Below, piece by piece: positions 8,498 through 16,862 of a DNA stretch of 57,855 bases. Positions within the stretch are counted from its first letter, which is position 1; every line of letters begins with the position of its first letter. Both the position numbers and the translations under genes were made by a program. The notes beneath the pieces were generated by a model that was not told the origin of the DNA, ran no database searches, and saw nothing but the letters and a program-made list of their open reading frames with translations. This stretch comes from Alsobacter soli (lineage in GTDB: Bacteria > Pseudomonadota > Alphaproteobacteria > Rhizobiales > Beijerinckiaceae). Location: contig CAMCXA010000008.1 of the NCBI GenBank assembly GCA_945883115.1, positions 1 to 57,855 of the forward strand. Direction: 5' to 3'.

Positions 8498-9400
8498 ATG
8501 CGCCGATCTGAAATTCCCTCGCTCGATGACCTTCGGGCATTCGAGACCATCGCTCGGCTCGGCTCGATCCGGGCGGCGGCAGAAGAGCTTGCGCTGACCC
8601 ATGGTGCCGTCAGTCGTCGGGCGGCCAATTTGGCGGCGGCGCTGAAGATGGGCCTCTTGGAGCCCGAGGGGCGCGGCGTGCGGCTAACGTCCGAAGGGGC
8701 CCATCTTGCGCAGGCCGCCACGCGCGCTCTCGGTACGATCTCGGATGCCTTGCAGGAGATCCGGCAGCACAACGCCCCGACACCGATCCTGCTGTCGTGC
8801 GAAAGATCGCTGGCGATGCGCTGGCTCATTCCGCGCCTGTCCGGATTTCAGGATCGCTTTCCGGAAACCGAGGTGCATCTTTCCACCGGAGGCGGTGCTG
8901 TGGATTTCGGACGTGCCCGGGTAACGCTGGCGATCCGCCGGTTGGATTTTCCGCTTCACCCGGGATGGCATGTGCAGAGCCTGATGCCGGAACTGATGGG
9001 GCCGGTCCATGCCGCCGGGGCTTTGGCTGGCCTGCGCGACGGCGACTATATTGCGCTTGGGAGCCGCACACGTCCTGAGGCATGGGACGCTTGGCTGCAT
9101 GACCACCCAGAGGCACCGAGGCCGCGCAGCATAAGGATGCTCGATCATCACTTCCTTATGATCGAGGCCGCTCTCGCGGGTTTGGGTGTGGCTATGGCGC
9201 CTTTTGTGCTGGTGCGGGACGAAGTCGCCCGAAACAGATTGACCGCCCCTCTGGGCTTTGATCCTGACGGCACTGAATATGGGCTGATCGCGCCGGGGGG
9301 CAGAGTTGAACCGTCTAGCGTTCTGGCCCTGCGCGATTGGCTGGTGCAGCAAGCCGCGTTTGAATTGAAGACTTCGGCTTTACCTCGTGAACTTCTGTGA
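8498..9400 (+). CDS. LysR-family transcriptional regulator (GcvA-like)
   Basis: 300 residues. The N-terminal winged helix-turn-helix spans about 7-65 (LDDLRAFETIARLGSIRAAAEELALTHGAVSRR, residues inferred). It is followed by a LysR substrate-binding domain with LSCERSLAMRWLIPRL and a late GVAMAPFVLVRDEV motif as in GcvA/AmpR-type members. It is divergent from pdxA2 and probably controls it in response to a pathway metabolite. The last 15 residues are encoded largely by the right copy of the 29-bp repeat, so the C-terminus may have been altered by an insertion event. Confidence 0.88.
   Translation: MRRSEIPSLDDLRAFETIARLGSIRAAAEELALTHGAVSRRAANLAAALKMGLLEPEGRGVRLTSEGAHLAQAATRALGTISDALQEIRQHNAPTPILLSCERSLAMRWLIPRLSGFQDRFPETEVHLSTGGGAVDFGRARVTLAIRRLDFPLHPGWHVQSLMPELMGPVHAAGALAGLRDGDYIALGSRTRPEAWDAWLHDHPEAPRPRSIRMLDHHFLMIEAALAGLGVAMAPFVLVRDEVARNRLTAPLGFDPDGTEYGLIAPGGRVEPSSVLALRDWLVQQAAFELKTSALPRELL
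9359..9387 (+). repeat. 29-bp direct repeat, right copy
   Basis: Partner of 6508-6536, three mismatches. Here it lies inside the 3' end of the LysR gene and its hairpin is degenerate. The two copies bracket the TIM-barrel/pdxA2/lysR module almost exactly. Confidence 0.75.
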
Positions 9401-9766
9401 ATTGGAGCAGATTTGCTGCCTTCATGGTGACACGCGACAGAGACGGATTGAACATGGTGCACTTGCACCATTAAACACACGGAAACCGACGCTTTCGCCT
9501 CTCTCCGTCATCATAAATCCAACGTTCCGGGCGTCACTGGAATTTTACCGCATAAATCGGGCACCCTTTACCGTTTCAGGCATTGGAAATACCCGCTTCT
9601 TTTCCATCCTCATTGGTCACATTTTCTCCAACAAGACCAAATTTTTCACAAAATACCTAACCGACCCGCCGGGAGATCGACAGCTCGCAGTCCGCTCATT
9701 TCGGATCGGTCGCCTTTTAAGTTTAGGGAGGAGGCGGGAGATCGCTCTCACGATCCCCCTAAAAAA
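9401..9766. other. 366-bp gap without a supported gene
   Basis: The only long frame here (plus strand, 9387-9836) overlaps both neighbours and has no family resemblance. An inverted repeat (9736-9744 with 9751-9759, one mismatch) lies just past the stop of the minus-strand gene ending at 9767 and could be its terminator, but it lacks a following T-run. This gap marks the switch from metabolic genes to the flagellar cluster. Confidence 0.6.
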
Positions 9767-10561
9767 TCAGAGTTTATCTGTGATGCGAGAGACAGTTTCC
9801 ACCGTGGTCTGCAGCATACGGGCATTGCCGTTATAAACCTGCTGAGCGCGGATCATGTCCATGAGCTCATTGGTGATGTCGACATTCGCCTGTTCCAAAG
9901 CTCCGGACATAATGTTGCCGGCGTTAGGCGCGCCAGCAGCCGTCGTTTTATTCGCCCCGCTCAATCCAGTTTCAACATAGCGATTACCACCGATTGCTTT
10001 TAGACCTCCATCATTTGGAAATGTTGCGAGAGCTATTCGTCCAAGATCATATTTTTCGTTATTTGAGTAAGTGGCCGAAACCGTGCCATCCGAGCTTATC
10101 GAAAGTCCTTGTAAGGTATATTCTACTGAACTTTCTGTTATTATTGGATCAATTTTAAGAGGAGTTGGCGTCGTCGCCCCGGTTTCAATAACGCAAGCCT
10201 GAAAACCGCCGGGGTCAACAACATTACCAAGTTCGTCAAAGCTAAAATTTCCGGCGCGTGAATAAGTAAGTCCACCCGCCCCGTCGTCCAACACGAAAAA
10301 GCCGCGTCCATCAATAGCCATGTCGGTGACACGCCCGGTGGTTTTCAATGCACCCGCTGTTGTATCACGGGCGATACTACTGGTGAGAACGCCGGAACCA
10401 ACGGATGTTTTCGGATTTGCTGCGGGATCACTCGAGAAAACATCGCCAAAATTGGCGTATGAGCGCTTGAAGCCGACAGTGCTCGCATTGGCGAGGTTGT
10501 TCGACGTCACATTCATTTCTTTCTGGGCGGCATTCAAACCGGCCATCGTAACTGATAACAT
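9767..10561 (-). CDS. Flagellar hook/rod-family protein, extra FlgE/F/G paralog
   Basis: 264 residues with the full axial-protein layout. The N-terminus has MAGLNAAQKEMNVTSNNLAN and STVGFKRS; then TTGRVTDMAIDGRGFF and TYSRAGNFSFDELGNVV; the C-terminal coiled coil ends ELMDMIRAQQVYNGNARML. It would be exported by the flagellar type III apparatus. It is additional to flgE, flgF and flgG further right, and is most similar in style to the other extra paralog at 38058. GGAG sits six bases before the start and a perfect sigma-54 site lies upstream (10603-10618). Role unknown: minor hook/rod or cap-adjacent component. Confidence 0.88.
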   Translation of the reverse strand: MLSVTMAGLNAAQKEMNVTSNNLANASTVGFKRSYANFGDVFSSDPAANPKTSVGSGVLTSSIARDTTAGALKTTGRVTDMAIDGRGFFVLDDGAGGLTYSRAGNFSFDELGNVVDPGGFQACVIETGATTPTPLKIDPIITESSVEYTLQGLSISSDGTVSATYSNNEKYDLGRIALATFPNDGGLKAIGGNRYVETGLSGANKTTAAGAPNAGNIMSGALEQANVDITNELMDMIRAQQVYNGNARMLQTTVETVSRITDKL

Positions 10562-10602
10562 TGGTATCTCCCTTGGACTTGACCACTCTCGGAACAGTAA
10601 TC

Positions 10603-10618
10603 AGCAAGTCCCGTGCCA
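10603..10618 (-). promoter_or_regulatory. Sigma-54 promoter for the hook/rod paralog
   Basis: Minus-strand TGGCACGGGACTTGCT is a perfect match to TGGCACG-N4-TTGCW, with -24 GG and -12 GC correctly spaced. It ends about 41 bases before the ATG at 10561. Confidence 0.9.
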
Positions 10619-10719
10619 GTTAGATCTGTTGCGAGGGGCGCAAATTCTCAGAAAGTAGTAAAACATTCTCCGGTGCAGCCGTCATTTTAGCTGTAAGTTT
10701 TCCGAGAAGGGGCCTTGAG

Positions 10720-11109
10720 ATGTTAAAAAGGAATGCAATGAATGCCTATCGGCAGGCGGAGCAAGATTTTTTAGTTGAGGGGTCTGATGGACACGGTCTG
10801 GTTCAGCTTCTCTTCAATGAGCTTCTCGTCGCAATTGAGGAAACGTCGATCAGTATCGAGCTTGATGATCTTGCGGCTAGGTCTGCGAGTTCATCGAAGG
10901 CGCTCTCGATACTTTATGTACTGAACAGCAGTCTGGATTTCGAAAAGGGTGGCGAGGTGGCTCTTTCTCTCGAACAGCTCTATGGGTGGAGCCGTCGACA
11001 GTTGATTGAGGCAATCAAAGAAAACAGCCGAGAGAGGGTAGCGAATGTATACTCTTCAATTGCCGATATTGCTGACGCATGGGCCTCTATTCGCAACAAA
11101 ATCAATTGA
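10720..11109 (+). CDS. fliS: FliS flagellar export chaperone
   Basis: 129 residues, all-helical, with FliS landmarks: NAYRQAEQ near the start, VQLLFNELLVAIEE in the first helix pair, KALSILYVLNSSLDFEKGGEVALSLEQLYGW, and a final helix ending ADAWASIRNKI. FliS binds the C-terminus of flagellin in the cytoplasm, prevents early polymerisation and delivers it to FlhA. AGAAGGGG lies eight or so bases upstream of the ATG. Its gene stands alone between two minus-strand genes; its usual partner fliD is not in the window and may lie beyond the flagellin gene. Confidence 0.87.
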   Translation: MLKRNAMNAYRQAEQDFLVEGSDGHGLVQLLFNELLVAIEETSISIELDDLAARSASSSKALSILYVLNSSLDFEKGGEVALSLEQLYGWSRRQLIEAIKENSRERVANVYSSIADIADAWASIRNKIN

Positions 11110-11112
11110 AAA

Positions 11113-12240
11113 TCATGTGTCATTGCGAAGTATCGAAAACTTTTTCATTTTTTCAATAAGTGTCGTACGTTGAAAACCGAGCATTCTCGCGGCAGCAGAC
11201 ACTGACCCGTCCGTATCTTTAAGCGCTGTCTTAATAAACTCAATTTCAAGTTGAGCAATATAGTCTTTCAAATTGAATACATCCGATCCATTGAGAATTT
11301 GTCTGACATTATAGATTTCGCTGCTACTCTGTTCGCCATTGGAAGAAACTGCGTTCCTAATTTCATCCGAAACATCTGGGCTCAGATCTGCAAAGGAGAT
11401 AGGCTCTGACAGTTCGGCAACAGCCGACCAAATGGCCTCTTCTTCAACGTGCCGATCAATCGCACCAAACGGACGTAAAAGATTGTTGATCAACTGACCA
11501 TTAATCTGTTGATCCGGATAGAGCGCACCCGCACGCTCAAGCACGTTGCGCAATTCACGAATATTTCCAGGCCAAGGAAATGCTTGAAGAGCTTCTATGC
11601 CGCACGGTGTCAAACGAGGAGAGGGTGGAAATCCTTGAATTTCAAAACGCTCCTTAATCAGAGCAATCAGACGCGGAATGTCGTCCGCTCGGTCCTTCAA
11701 CGGGGGTAAGAAAATCGGGAACACATTGATACGGTAGAATAGATCTTCGCGGAATTTTTCGTCTCGGATCATTTGCGTGAGATCACGATGGGTAGCACAT
11801 ACGAAACGAACATTTACTTTGATCGGCTTTGATCCGCCAACGCGCGTGAATGTACGCTCTTCGAGCAAGCGCAGTAATTTAACTTGCATATCAAGAGGCA
11901 TGTCGCCGATTTCGTCGAGGAAAAGTGTGCCGCCATTGGCGACTTCCATCAAACCCTGACGCTCTTTGGCCGCTCCAGTAAATGCGCCTTTCTCATATCC
12001 AAAAAGCTCACTTTCCAATAACTCGCGAGGGATAGCTCCGCAGTTAACTGGAACGAAAGGGCCACCATTGCGACCAGAAAGGAGATGTATTGAGCGAGCA
12101 ATGATTTCTTTGCCGCTGCCTGATGGCCCCTGAATGTAAACGGTCGATCCTAGAGGTGCCACGCGCTCGACCAATTGGTAGACATCGCGCATTAACTGGC
12201 TGGGCAGATCAAGAAACCTTTTGACATCCTGCTTTTGCAC
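11113..12240 (-). CDS. fleQ: FleQ-like sigma-54 activator lacking a receiver domain
   Basis: 375 residues. The AAA+ domain starts almost at the N-terminus: Walker A GPSGSGKE at 38-45, GAFTGA loop at 85-90 (contacts sigma-54), Walker B GGTLFLDEIGD, and FPWPGNIRELRNVLERA. After a linker of about 80 residues comes a Fis-type helix-turn-helix (GSVSAAARMLGFQRTTLIEKM). No receiver or other sensor precedes the AAA+ domain, unlike full-length Pseudomonas FleQ. It is probably the top regulator of the sigma-54 flagellar genes. It is divergent from the second activator, with palindromes between them. Confidence 0.88.
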   Translation of the reverse strand: MQKQDVKRFLDLPSQLMRDVYQLVERVAPLGSTVYIQGPSGSGKEIIARSIHLLSGRNGGPFVPVNCGAIPRELLESELFGYEKGAFTGAAKERQGLMEVANGGTLFLDEIGDMPLDMQVKLLRLLEERTFTRVGGSKPIKVNVRFVCATHRDLTQMIRDEKFREDLFYRINVFPIFLPPLKDRADDIPRLIALIKERFEIQGFPPSPRLTPCGIEALQAFPWPGNIRELRNVLERAGALYPDQQINGQLINNLLRPFGAIDRHVEEEAIWSAVAELSEPISFADLSPDVSDEIRNAVSSNGEQSSSEIYNVRQILNGSDVFNLKDYIAQLEIEFIKTALKDTDGSVSAAARMLGFQRTTLIEKMKKFSILRNDT

Positions 12241-12539
12241 GGAAAGACTCTAGTTGTGGACTGGTGTCGATTTTTTGACTCATCGTGCGGTCGACCTCAA
12301 GTCAAAAGCGTTTGCAAACGAACATGTTGAAGCCGATACTGAAAATTGTCTGACAAAATTTAAACATATTTTTATTTCGAGTATAATTACCCATTTTGGG
12401 TTATAAAAAATTACCAATTACTAACAAAGGTTTAACGCTATTTAACTAACTTTAATTTATCTAACTCGGCACCCAAAGTATGTTTTGGCAAGATCGTTGC
12501 ATTTGATGTTCCGTGATTAAGCGATCAATGGAGCTGAAA
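12241..12539. promoter_or_regulatory. Divergent control region between the two sigma-54 activators
   Basis: About 300 AT-rich bases. Near the fleQ-like start there is a perfect inverted repeat TTTTGACT (12273-12280) and AGTCAAAA (12300-12307), then a perfect 12-bp palindrome CGTTTGCAAACG (12309-12320). Further right lies an ACCCA-TTT-TGGGT palindrome near 12391-12405 and the sigma-54 site of the fleT-like operon. The first two are candidate operators for the fleQ-like gene, or activator sites for the operon. Confidence 0.55.
12486..12501 (+). promoter_or_regulatory. Sigma-54 promoter for the fleT-fli operon
   Basis: TGGCAAGATCGTTGCA matches TGGCACG-N4-TTGCW with a single change (C to A at position 6). 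It precedes the activator gene and, through it, the long fliE-to-flhB run. Confidence 0.88.
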
Positions 12540-13712
12540 ATGAGTATGGTTCTCTGTCTGACTGACGACCTTTCCGATTCCGAGGCGTGGATCACCCATC
12601 TCCACATGCGTGGGTATGAGACGATGGTTACTGATCTCAAATCTTTGAGCACGGTGTCTTCAGATCAATGGCAGCGTTCGGGCCTCTTGCTCTCGCAGTC
12701 GGCAGCGAAAACGCTGGCTGGTGACGGGACAGGCTTTGCAGCGCATTGCCGACGGCTCAAGGCGGACCGGATCACGGTACTTGATCAACCGGGCGAGACC
12801 TTCACATTGAAGGGCGAGTTCAACGGATCTGTTCTGAAGTTGCGGCCGGCGATTGGCGGATGGCGTTTTGCAGCGGAAGTTGCGGCACGGTTTCTTGACG
12901 ACGACCAGAATGTGGCGGCTGGCGATCCCTCCACACTTAATCTCCTTCGCTTGGCCCGGCGCGTTGCCGCGAGCGATGTGACTGTCATGCTTGTAGGGCC
13001 TACCGGCACCGGCAAGGAAGTGATTTCGAAATATCTTCACAATTCATCCAAGCGCAGCCGCAAGCCGTTTATCGCCGTCAATTGCGCAGCTGTTCCAGAT
13101 TCGATGTTGGAAGCGCTTCTGTTCGGTTATGAGCGCGGCGCATTCACAGGTGCGCACAATCCGAACAAGGGAATTTTCAGAGCGGCCGATGGTGGCACCT
13201 TGCTTCTGGATGAAGTGTCCGAAATGGCGCCGCATCTTCAGGCAAAGTTTCTGCGCGTTTTGCAGGAAAAGGAAGTCACACCGCTGGGCGGCTCAAAGCC
13301 GGTTCCTGTTGACGTGCGTGTGATTGCCACATCAAATCGTTACATGATGGACGAGGTAAAAGCCGGACGTTTCCGTGAAGATCTTTATTACCGGCTGAAC
13401 GTGTTTCCGCTCGCAACACAGGCTCTGGCGGAGCGTCCAGGTGATATTTTGCCGATATCGATTTTCCTTTTAGCAAAGCATTCAAACGGCTTTCCGAATA
13501 TTCCGGAAGTCTCTGAGTCCGCCATCGAGAAGCTTGAGGGCTACGCTTGGCCGGGCAATGTCAGAGAGCTCGAGAATGTTTTGCAGCGCGCTATCGTTCT
13601 GGCAGGTGGCCAGAAGATTGATGCCGAGCATCTGATGATCGATCCTAATGATGTTGCAGGTGCACTCAACGGCGCCCATAGCGCCCCGTTGCTTCATGCG
13701 GTCGCAAGTTAA
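12540..13712 (+). CDS. fleT: FleT/FlbD-type sigma-54 activator without a DNA-binding domain
   Basis: About 390 residues. The N-terminal 120 residues look like a degenerate receiver-like domain, without a clear phospho-acceptor. The AAA+ domain has GPTGTGKE, YERGAFTGA, GGTLLLDEVSEM and YAWPGNVRELENVLQRA. The protein ends about 45 residues after that last motif with no Fis-type helix-turn-helix, and fliE begins 36 bases later, so no frameshift hides one. Activators of this form (FleT of R. sphaeroides, FlgR of Helicobacter) work without a classic DNA-binding domain; FleT pairs with FleQ. ATG 12540 is chosen for GGAG six bases upstream; ATG 12528 is possible. Confidence 0.84.
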   Translation: MSMVLCLTDDLSDSEAWITHLHMRGYETMVTDLKSLSTVSSDQWQRSGLLLSQSAAKTLAGDGTGFAAHCRRLKADRITVLDQPGETFTLKGEFNGSVLKLRPAIGGWRFAAEVAARFLDDDQNVAAGDPSTLNLLRLARRVAASDVTVMLVGPTGTGKEVISKYLHNSSKRSRKPFIAVNCAAVPDSMLEALLFGYERGAFTGAHNPNKGIFRAADGGTLLLDEVSEMAPHLQAKFLRVLQEKEVTPLGGSKPVPVDVRVIATSNRYMMDEVKAGRFREDLYYRLNVFPLATQALAERPGDILPISIFLLAKHSNGFPNIPEVSESAIEKLEGYAWPGNVRELENVLQRAIVLAGGQKIDAEHLMIDPNDVAGALNGAHSAPLLHAVAS

Positions 13713-13748
13713 TCCAATTTCAACTCATTACGCACATCGGAGTTAAAG

Positions 13749-14051
13749 ATGACAATTCCATTAATAGGTCTTGCAAACGATATTCTTTCGCATGCAACGC
13801 CAAAGCTGAAGCCATTCGAACTCCAGACCAAACAGGATTTCAGTTCTATCTTGAAGTCGGCTGTTTCAGAGGTTTCGGAGAGCCAGGCTCAGTCCGCGAA
13901 AGTGACGCAGGCTTTTGAGGCGGGTGAGGAAGTCGATGTTACAAAAGTAATGTTGGCACGTGAAAAGGCCTCGCTGGCTTTTGAAGCAACGCTTCAAATG
14001 CGGAATAAATTGCTGAGTGCTTACAAAGATATTGTTTCGATGCCTGTCTGA
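13749..14051 (+). CDS. fliE: Flagellar hook-basal body protein FliE
   Basis: 100 residues, the usual length. The conserved C-terminal half VTKVMLAREKASLAFEAT followed by LQMRNKLLSAYKDIVSMPV is the FliE signature. FliE joins the MS ring to the proximal rod and is needed to open the export channel. GGAG is six bases before the ATG. It is first of the structural genes after the activator. Confidence 0.95.
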   Translation: MTIPLIGLANDILSHATPKLKPFELQTKQDFSSILKSAVSEVSESQAQSAKVTQAFEAGEEVDVTKVMLAREKASLAFEATLQMRNKLLSAYKDIVSMPV

Positions 14052-14104
14052 CTCAGGTTTTGCTGTTTTTGATAATTATCTTTTCTTAATCGGAGCGCTT
14101 CGCG

Positions 14105-15802
14105 ATGTCGGATACGAGTATGGTTGCAGTCCCAAACCAAATGACTGCCTCTGCGCGGGTTGAGCAGGGAATTTCGGCAGTTCGGACCTTCATGCGGCAA
14201 CCGGCTGTGGTTCGCTCCGCGCCGATGATCATGGTGGCCGGCGTTATCGCGGTTGGCCTCATTGTTATTCTGTTCCTCCGGGATCCTGCCTACACAGTTC
14301 TCTTTCCACAACTTGAGGAGCAGGATAAGGCGCAAATTCTGCAAACGCTTACTGACAAGGGTGTTGTCGCTCGTCTCGATCCGGCAACGGGCCAGATGAC
14401 GGTTCCGCGGGCTGACTTCTACAAGGCGAAGATGTTGTTGGCATCGAGTGGACTCCCAAAGGCCACTGCCTCGGGATACGATCTGTTGACGCAAATGCCG
14501 GTTGGTACGAGCCGCTCCGTTGAATCTGCAAAGCTGAAACAATCGCAGGAAACGGAACTTGCGCGGAGCATCATGGAAATTCGAGATATTGACGGGGCTC
14601 GTGTTATTCTGGCTGTTCCCGAGCGATCAGCATTTTTGCGCGAGCAGACACCGCCATCCGCGTCTGTGTTTCTCAAACTGGCCAGTGGTCGCGCGATCGG
14701 GCCTGGTCAGGTGCAGTCTATTGTCCACCTCGTTAGCTCTAGCGTTCCATTTTTGCCCACGAGCAATGTCACTGTGGTGGACCAAAATGGAAATCTACTA
14801 TCCGCGCCGCAGCAGGATAATGAACTTGGGCTGACCTCGCAGCAGCTTGATCACAAGATGCGTGTCGAAAAGATGCTACGCGAGCGAATTATGAATTTGA
14901 TGGTGCCAATCGTTGGCTCCGGCAATGTGAATACTGAAGTAAATGTTGAAATGGATTTCACTCGGACTGAAGAGACCCGCGAGTCTTTTGATCCACAGGC
15001 TAACGCAGTTCGAAGCCAACAGGAAATGCTTCAGGAGACCTCTGAAGGCAGAGCTCGTGGAATTCCCGGCGCTACCTCAAATCAGCCACCCGCGGCGCCA
15101 TCCCTTAGCACACAGCCGTCGAGCGAGACTGCCTCTTCGACAGATACCGCAAAGAATCGTTCGAGCACGTCGCTGAAGAATTTTGAAGTTAGCCGCGAGG
15201 TAAAATCAACGCGGCCGGCGCTCGGCGACATCAAGCGTCTTTCCGTTGCAGTTGTGGTCCGTTCGGTCATGGCTGCCGATGAAAATGGTGCGATGGTTGA
15301 AAAGCCGATGTCGGATGATGAGCGGAAGCGGCTCAATGATATTTTGCAGCAAGTCGTCGGGTTCAATGCTGATCGCGGTGACAAAGTTGCATTAATCAGC
15401 AGCAGTTTTGCCGTCGAAGCTCCGGTTCTGGAGCGCGGATGGTACGATGCTCCCTGGGTTGAGGATGCGATCAAGCAATTCGCTGTTCTTCTGGTTCTCG
15501 GAATCATCGTTCTCGGCGCTTTGCGTCCTTTCCTGACACGACTGATGACAGCATCAGATGTTATCGGCCTTGGCGGCGATGAAGCGATTGTCGGAGATGG
15601 TGAGTCGATTGTGGTCCGAGAAGGTGAAACACTTGAGGATATTAAGGCTCGCCTCAAGCCAAAGAAGTCCGGCATTTCTGCTGACCTCCTTGACACCGCG
15701 AATACCTATGACGACAAGATCGCCTTGATTAGAATGATGGTTGGTGACGACTCAGGCCGAGTAACGGCAGTGTTGAAATCGCTGATACAGTCCGAATCTT
15801 AA
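14105..15802 (+). CDS. fliF: MS-ring protein FliF
   Basis: 565 residues. First membrane helix about 40-58, then the periplasmic ring-building region beginning DPAYTVLFPQLEEQDKAQI, with ESAKLKQSQETELARSI and ARVILAVPERSAFLREQ. A Ser/Thr/Pro-rich disordered stretch covers about 300-350. The second membrane helix is near 455-475 and a C-terminal cytoplasmic tail binds FliG. It forms the base of the rotor in the inner membrane. A well-placed GGAG precedes the ATG. Confidence 0.96.
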   Translation: MSDTSMVAVPNQMTASARVEQGISAVRTFMRQPAVVRSAPMIMVAGVIAVGLIVILFLRDPAYTVLFPQLEEQDKAQILQTLTDKGVVARLDPATGQMTVPRADFYKAKMLLASSGLPKATASGYDLLTQMPVGTSRSVESAKLKQSQETELARSIMEIRDIDGARVILAVPERSAFLREQTPPSASVFLKLASGRAIGPGQVQSIVHLVSSSVPFLPTSNVTVVDQNGNLLSAPQQDNELGLTSQQLDHKMRVEKMLRERIMNLMVPIVGSGNVNTEVNVEMDFTRTEETRESFDPQANAVRSQQEMLQETSEGRARGIPGATSNQPPAAPSLSTQPSSETASSTDTAKNRSSTSLKNFEVSREVKSTRPALGDIKRLSVAVVVRSVMAADENGAMVEKPMSDDERKRLNDILQQVVGFNADRGDKVALISSSFAVEAPVLERGWYDAPWVEDAIKQFAVLLVLGIIVLGALRPFLTRLMTASDVIGLGGDEAIVGDGESIVVREGETLEDIKARLKPKKSGISADLLDTANTYDDKIALIRMMVGDDSGRVTAVLKSLIQSES

Positions 15803-15821
15803 AATATAGGCGTAAATTCCG

Positions 15822-16862
15822 ATGGCTGAAGAAGATGTCGACGTCCAGAAATCGCCAGATGATGCATATTCTTTATTATCGGGAACCCAGAAGTGTGCCA
15901 TCATTATGCTTCTTCTCGGTGAAGAAGAGGCATCAGAGATTTTAAAAAATCTTTCGCCACGAGAGGTTCAGACCCTTGGAAGTTCAATGTACTCGGTGGC
16001 TGGCGTCGATCAGCTCACAGTTAACAAGGTACTTGACGAGTTTCTTGGCATCATCAAGGCGCAGACGAATATCGGGCTTGGGGCGGATACGTATATTCGC
16101 CGCGTTCTTCACAAGGCTCTCGGGGAAGATAAGGCTGGCAGCATTCTAACCAGAATCACACCGTCATCGAGTGCGAAGGGAATCGAAATCCTGCAGTGGA
16201 TGGATGCGCGTTCAATTGCCGAAATGATTTCGAGTGAGCATCCACAGATCATTGCAATCATTATCTCTCATCTTGATTATTCCATTGGCGCGGACGTTTT
16301 GATCCAGTTGCCGGAAGATTTGCAACATGATGTTCTCAGGCGCATTGCGACATTGGACTCGGTGCAACCGGAAGCAATTGCTCAGCTTGAGCGTGTCATG
16401 CAGCTCCAGTTCCAAGCAAATACCTCGCTTCGTGCCTCGAAAATTGGTGGCGTGAAGGCGGCTGCAAAGATAATGAACTTTACAAATACGGCTGTTGAGC
16501 AACGAATCATGCGGTCACTTGCGAAATCCGACAAGAATTTGATGACGAACATTCAGGATAATATGTTCATGTTCGAAAACCTAATAGCCGTCGACGACAA
16601 GAGCATGAGTATTCTTTTGCGAAATGTTGACCCAAATATTCTAACAATTGCTTTGAAAGGCGCGGATGACAGGCTTAAGGACAAGATTTTTGGTGCGATG
16701 TCGGTCCGCGCAGCAGCCTCGATCAAGGACGATATGGAGTCTCGCGGTCCGATGCGCGTGACGGAAGTTCAAGAAGCGCAGAAGCAAGTGATCGCAGTTG
16801 CGCGTCGACTTTCTGACGCAGGTACAATGGTTCTTGCAGGACGTGGTGATGATTATGTCTGA
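15822..16862 (+). CDS. fliG: Rotor switch protein FliG
   Basis: 346 residues, normal length. N-terminal FliF-binding part (KCAIIMLLLGEEEASEILKNL), middle domain with the EHPQ motif (SSEHPQIIAIIISHLD), and a C-terminal torque-generating domain with LLRNVDPNILTIALKGAD followed by DRLKDKIFGAMS. It couples the MS ring to the C ring and interacts with stators. The stop overlaps the fliH start by eight bases. Confidence 0.96.
   Translation: MAEEDVDVQKSPDDAYSLLSGTQKCAIIMLLLGEEEASEILKNLSPREVQTLGSSMYSVAGVDQLTVNKVLDEFLGIIKAQTNIGLGADTYIRRVLHKALGEDKAGSILTRITPSSSAKGIEILQWMDARSIAEMISSEHPQIIAIIISHLDYSIGADVLIQLPEDLQHDVLRRIATLDSVQPEAIAQLERVMQLQFQANTSLRASKIGGVKAAAKIMNFTNTAVEQRIMRSLAKSDKNLMTNIQDNMFMFENLIAVDDKSMSILLRNVDPNILTIALKGADDRLKDKIFGAMSVRAAASIKDDMESRGPMRVTEVQEAQKQVIAVARRLSDAGTMVLAGRGDDYV

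Noticed and set aside
9387-9836. 149-residue plus-strand frame between lysR and the hook/rod paralog
   Set aside because: Overlaps both neighbours, ends inside a clear antisense gene and has no recognisable domain.
13620-13748. Frameshifted HTH after the FleT-like gene
   Set aside because: Only 36 bases separate its stop from fliE and no frame there reads like a Fis-type helix-turn-helix.
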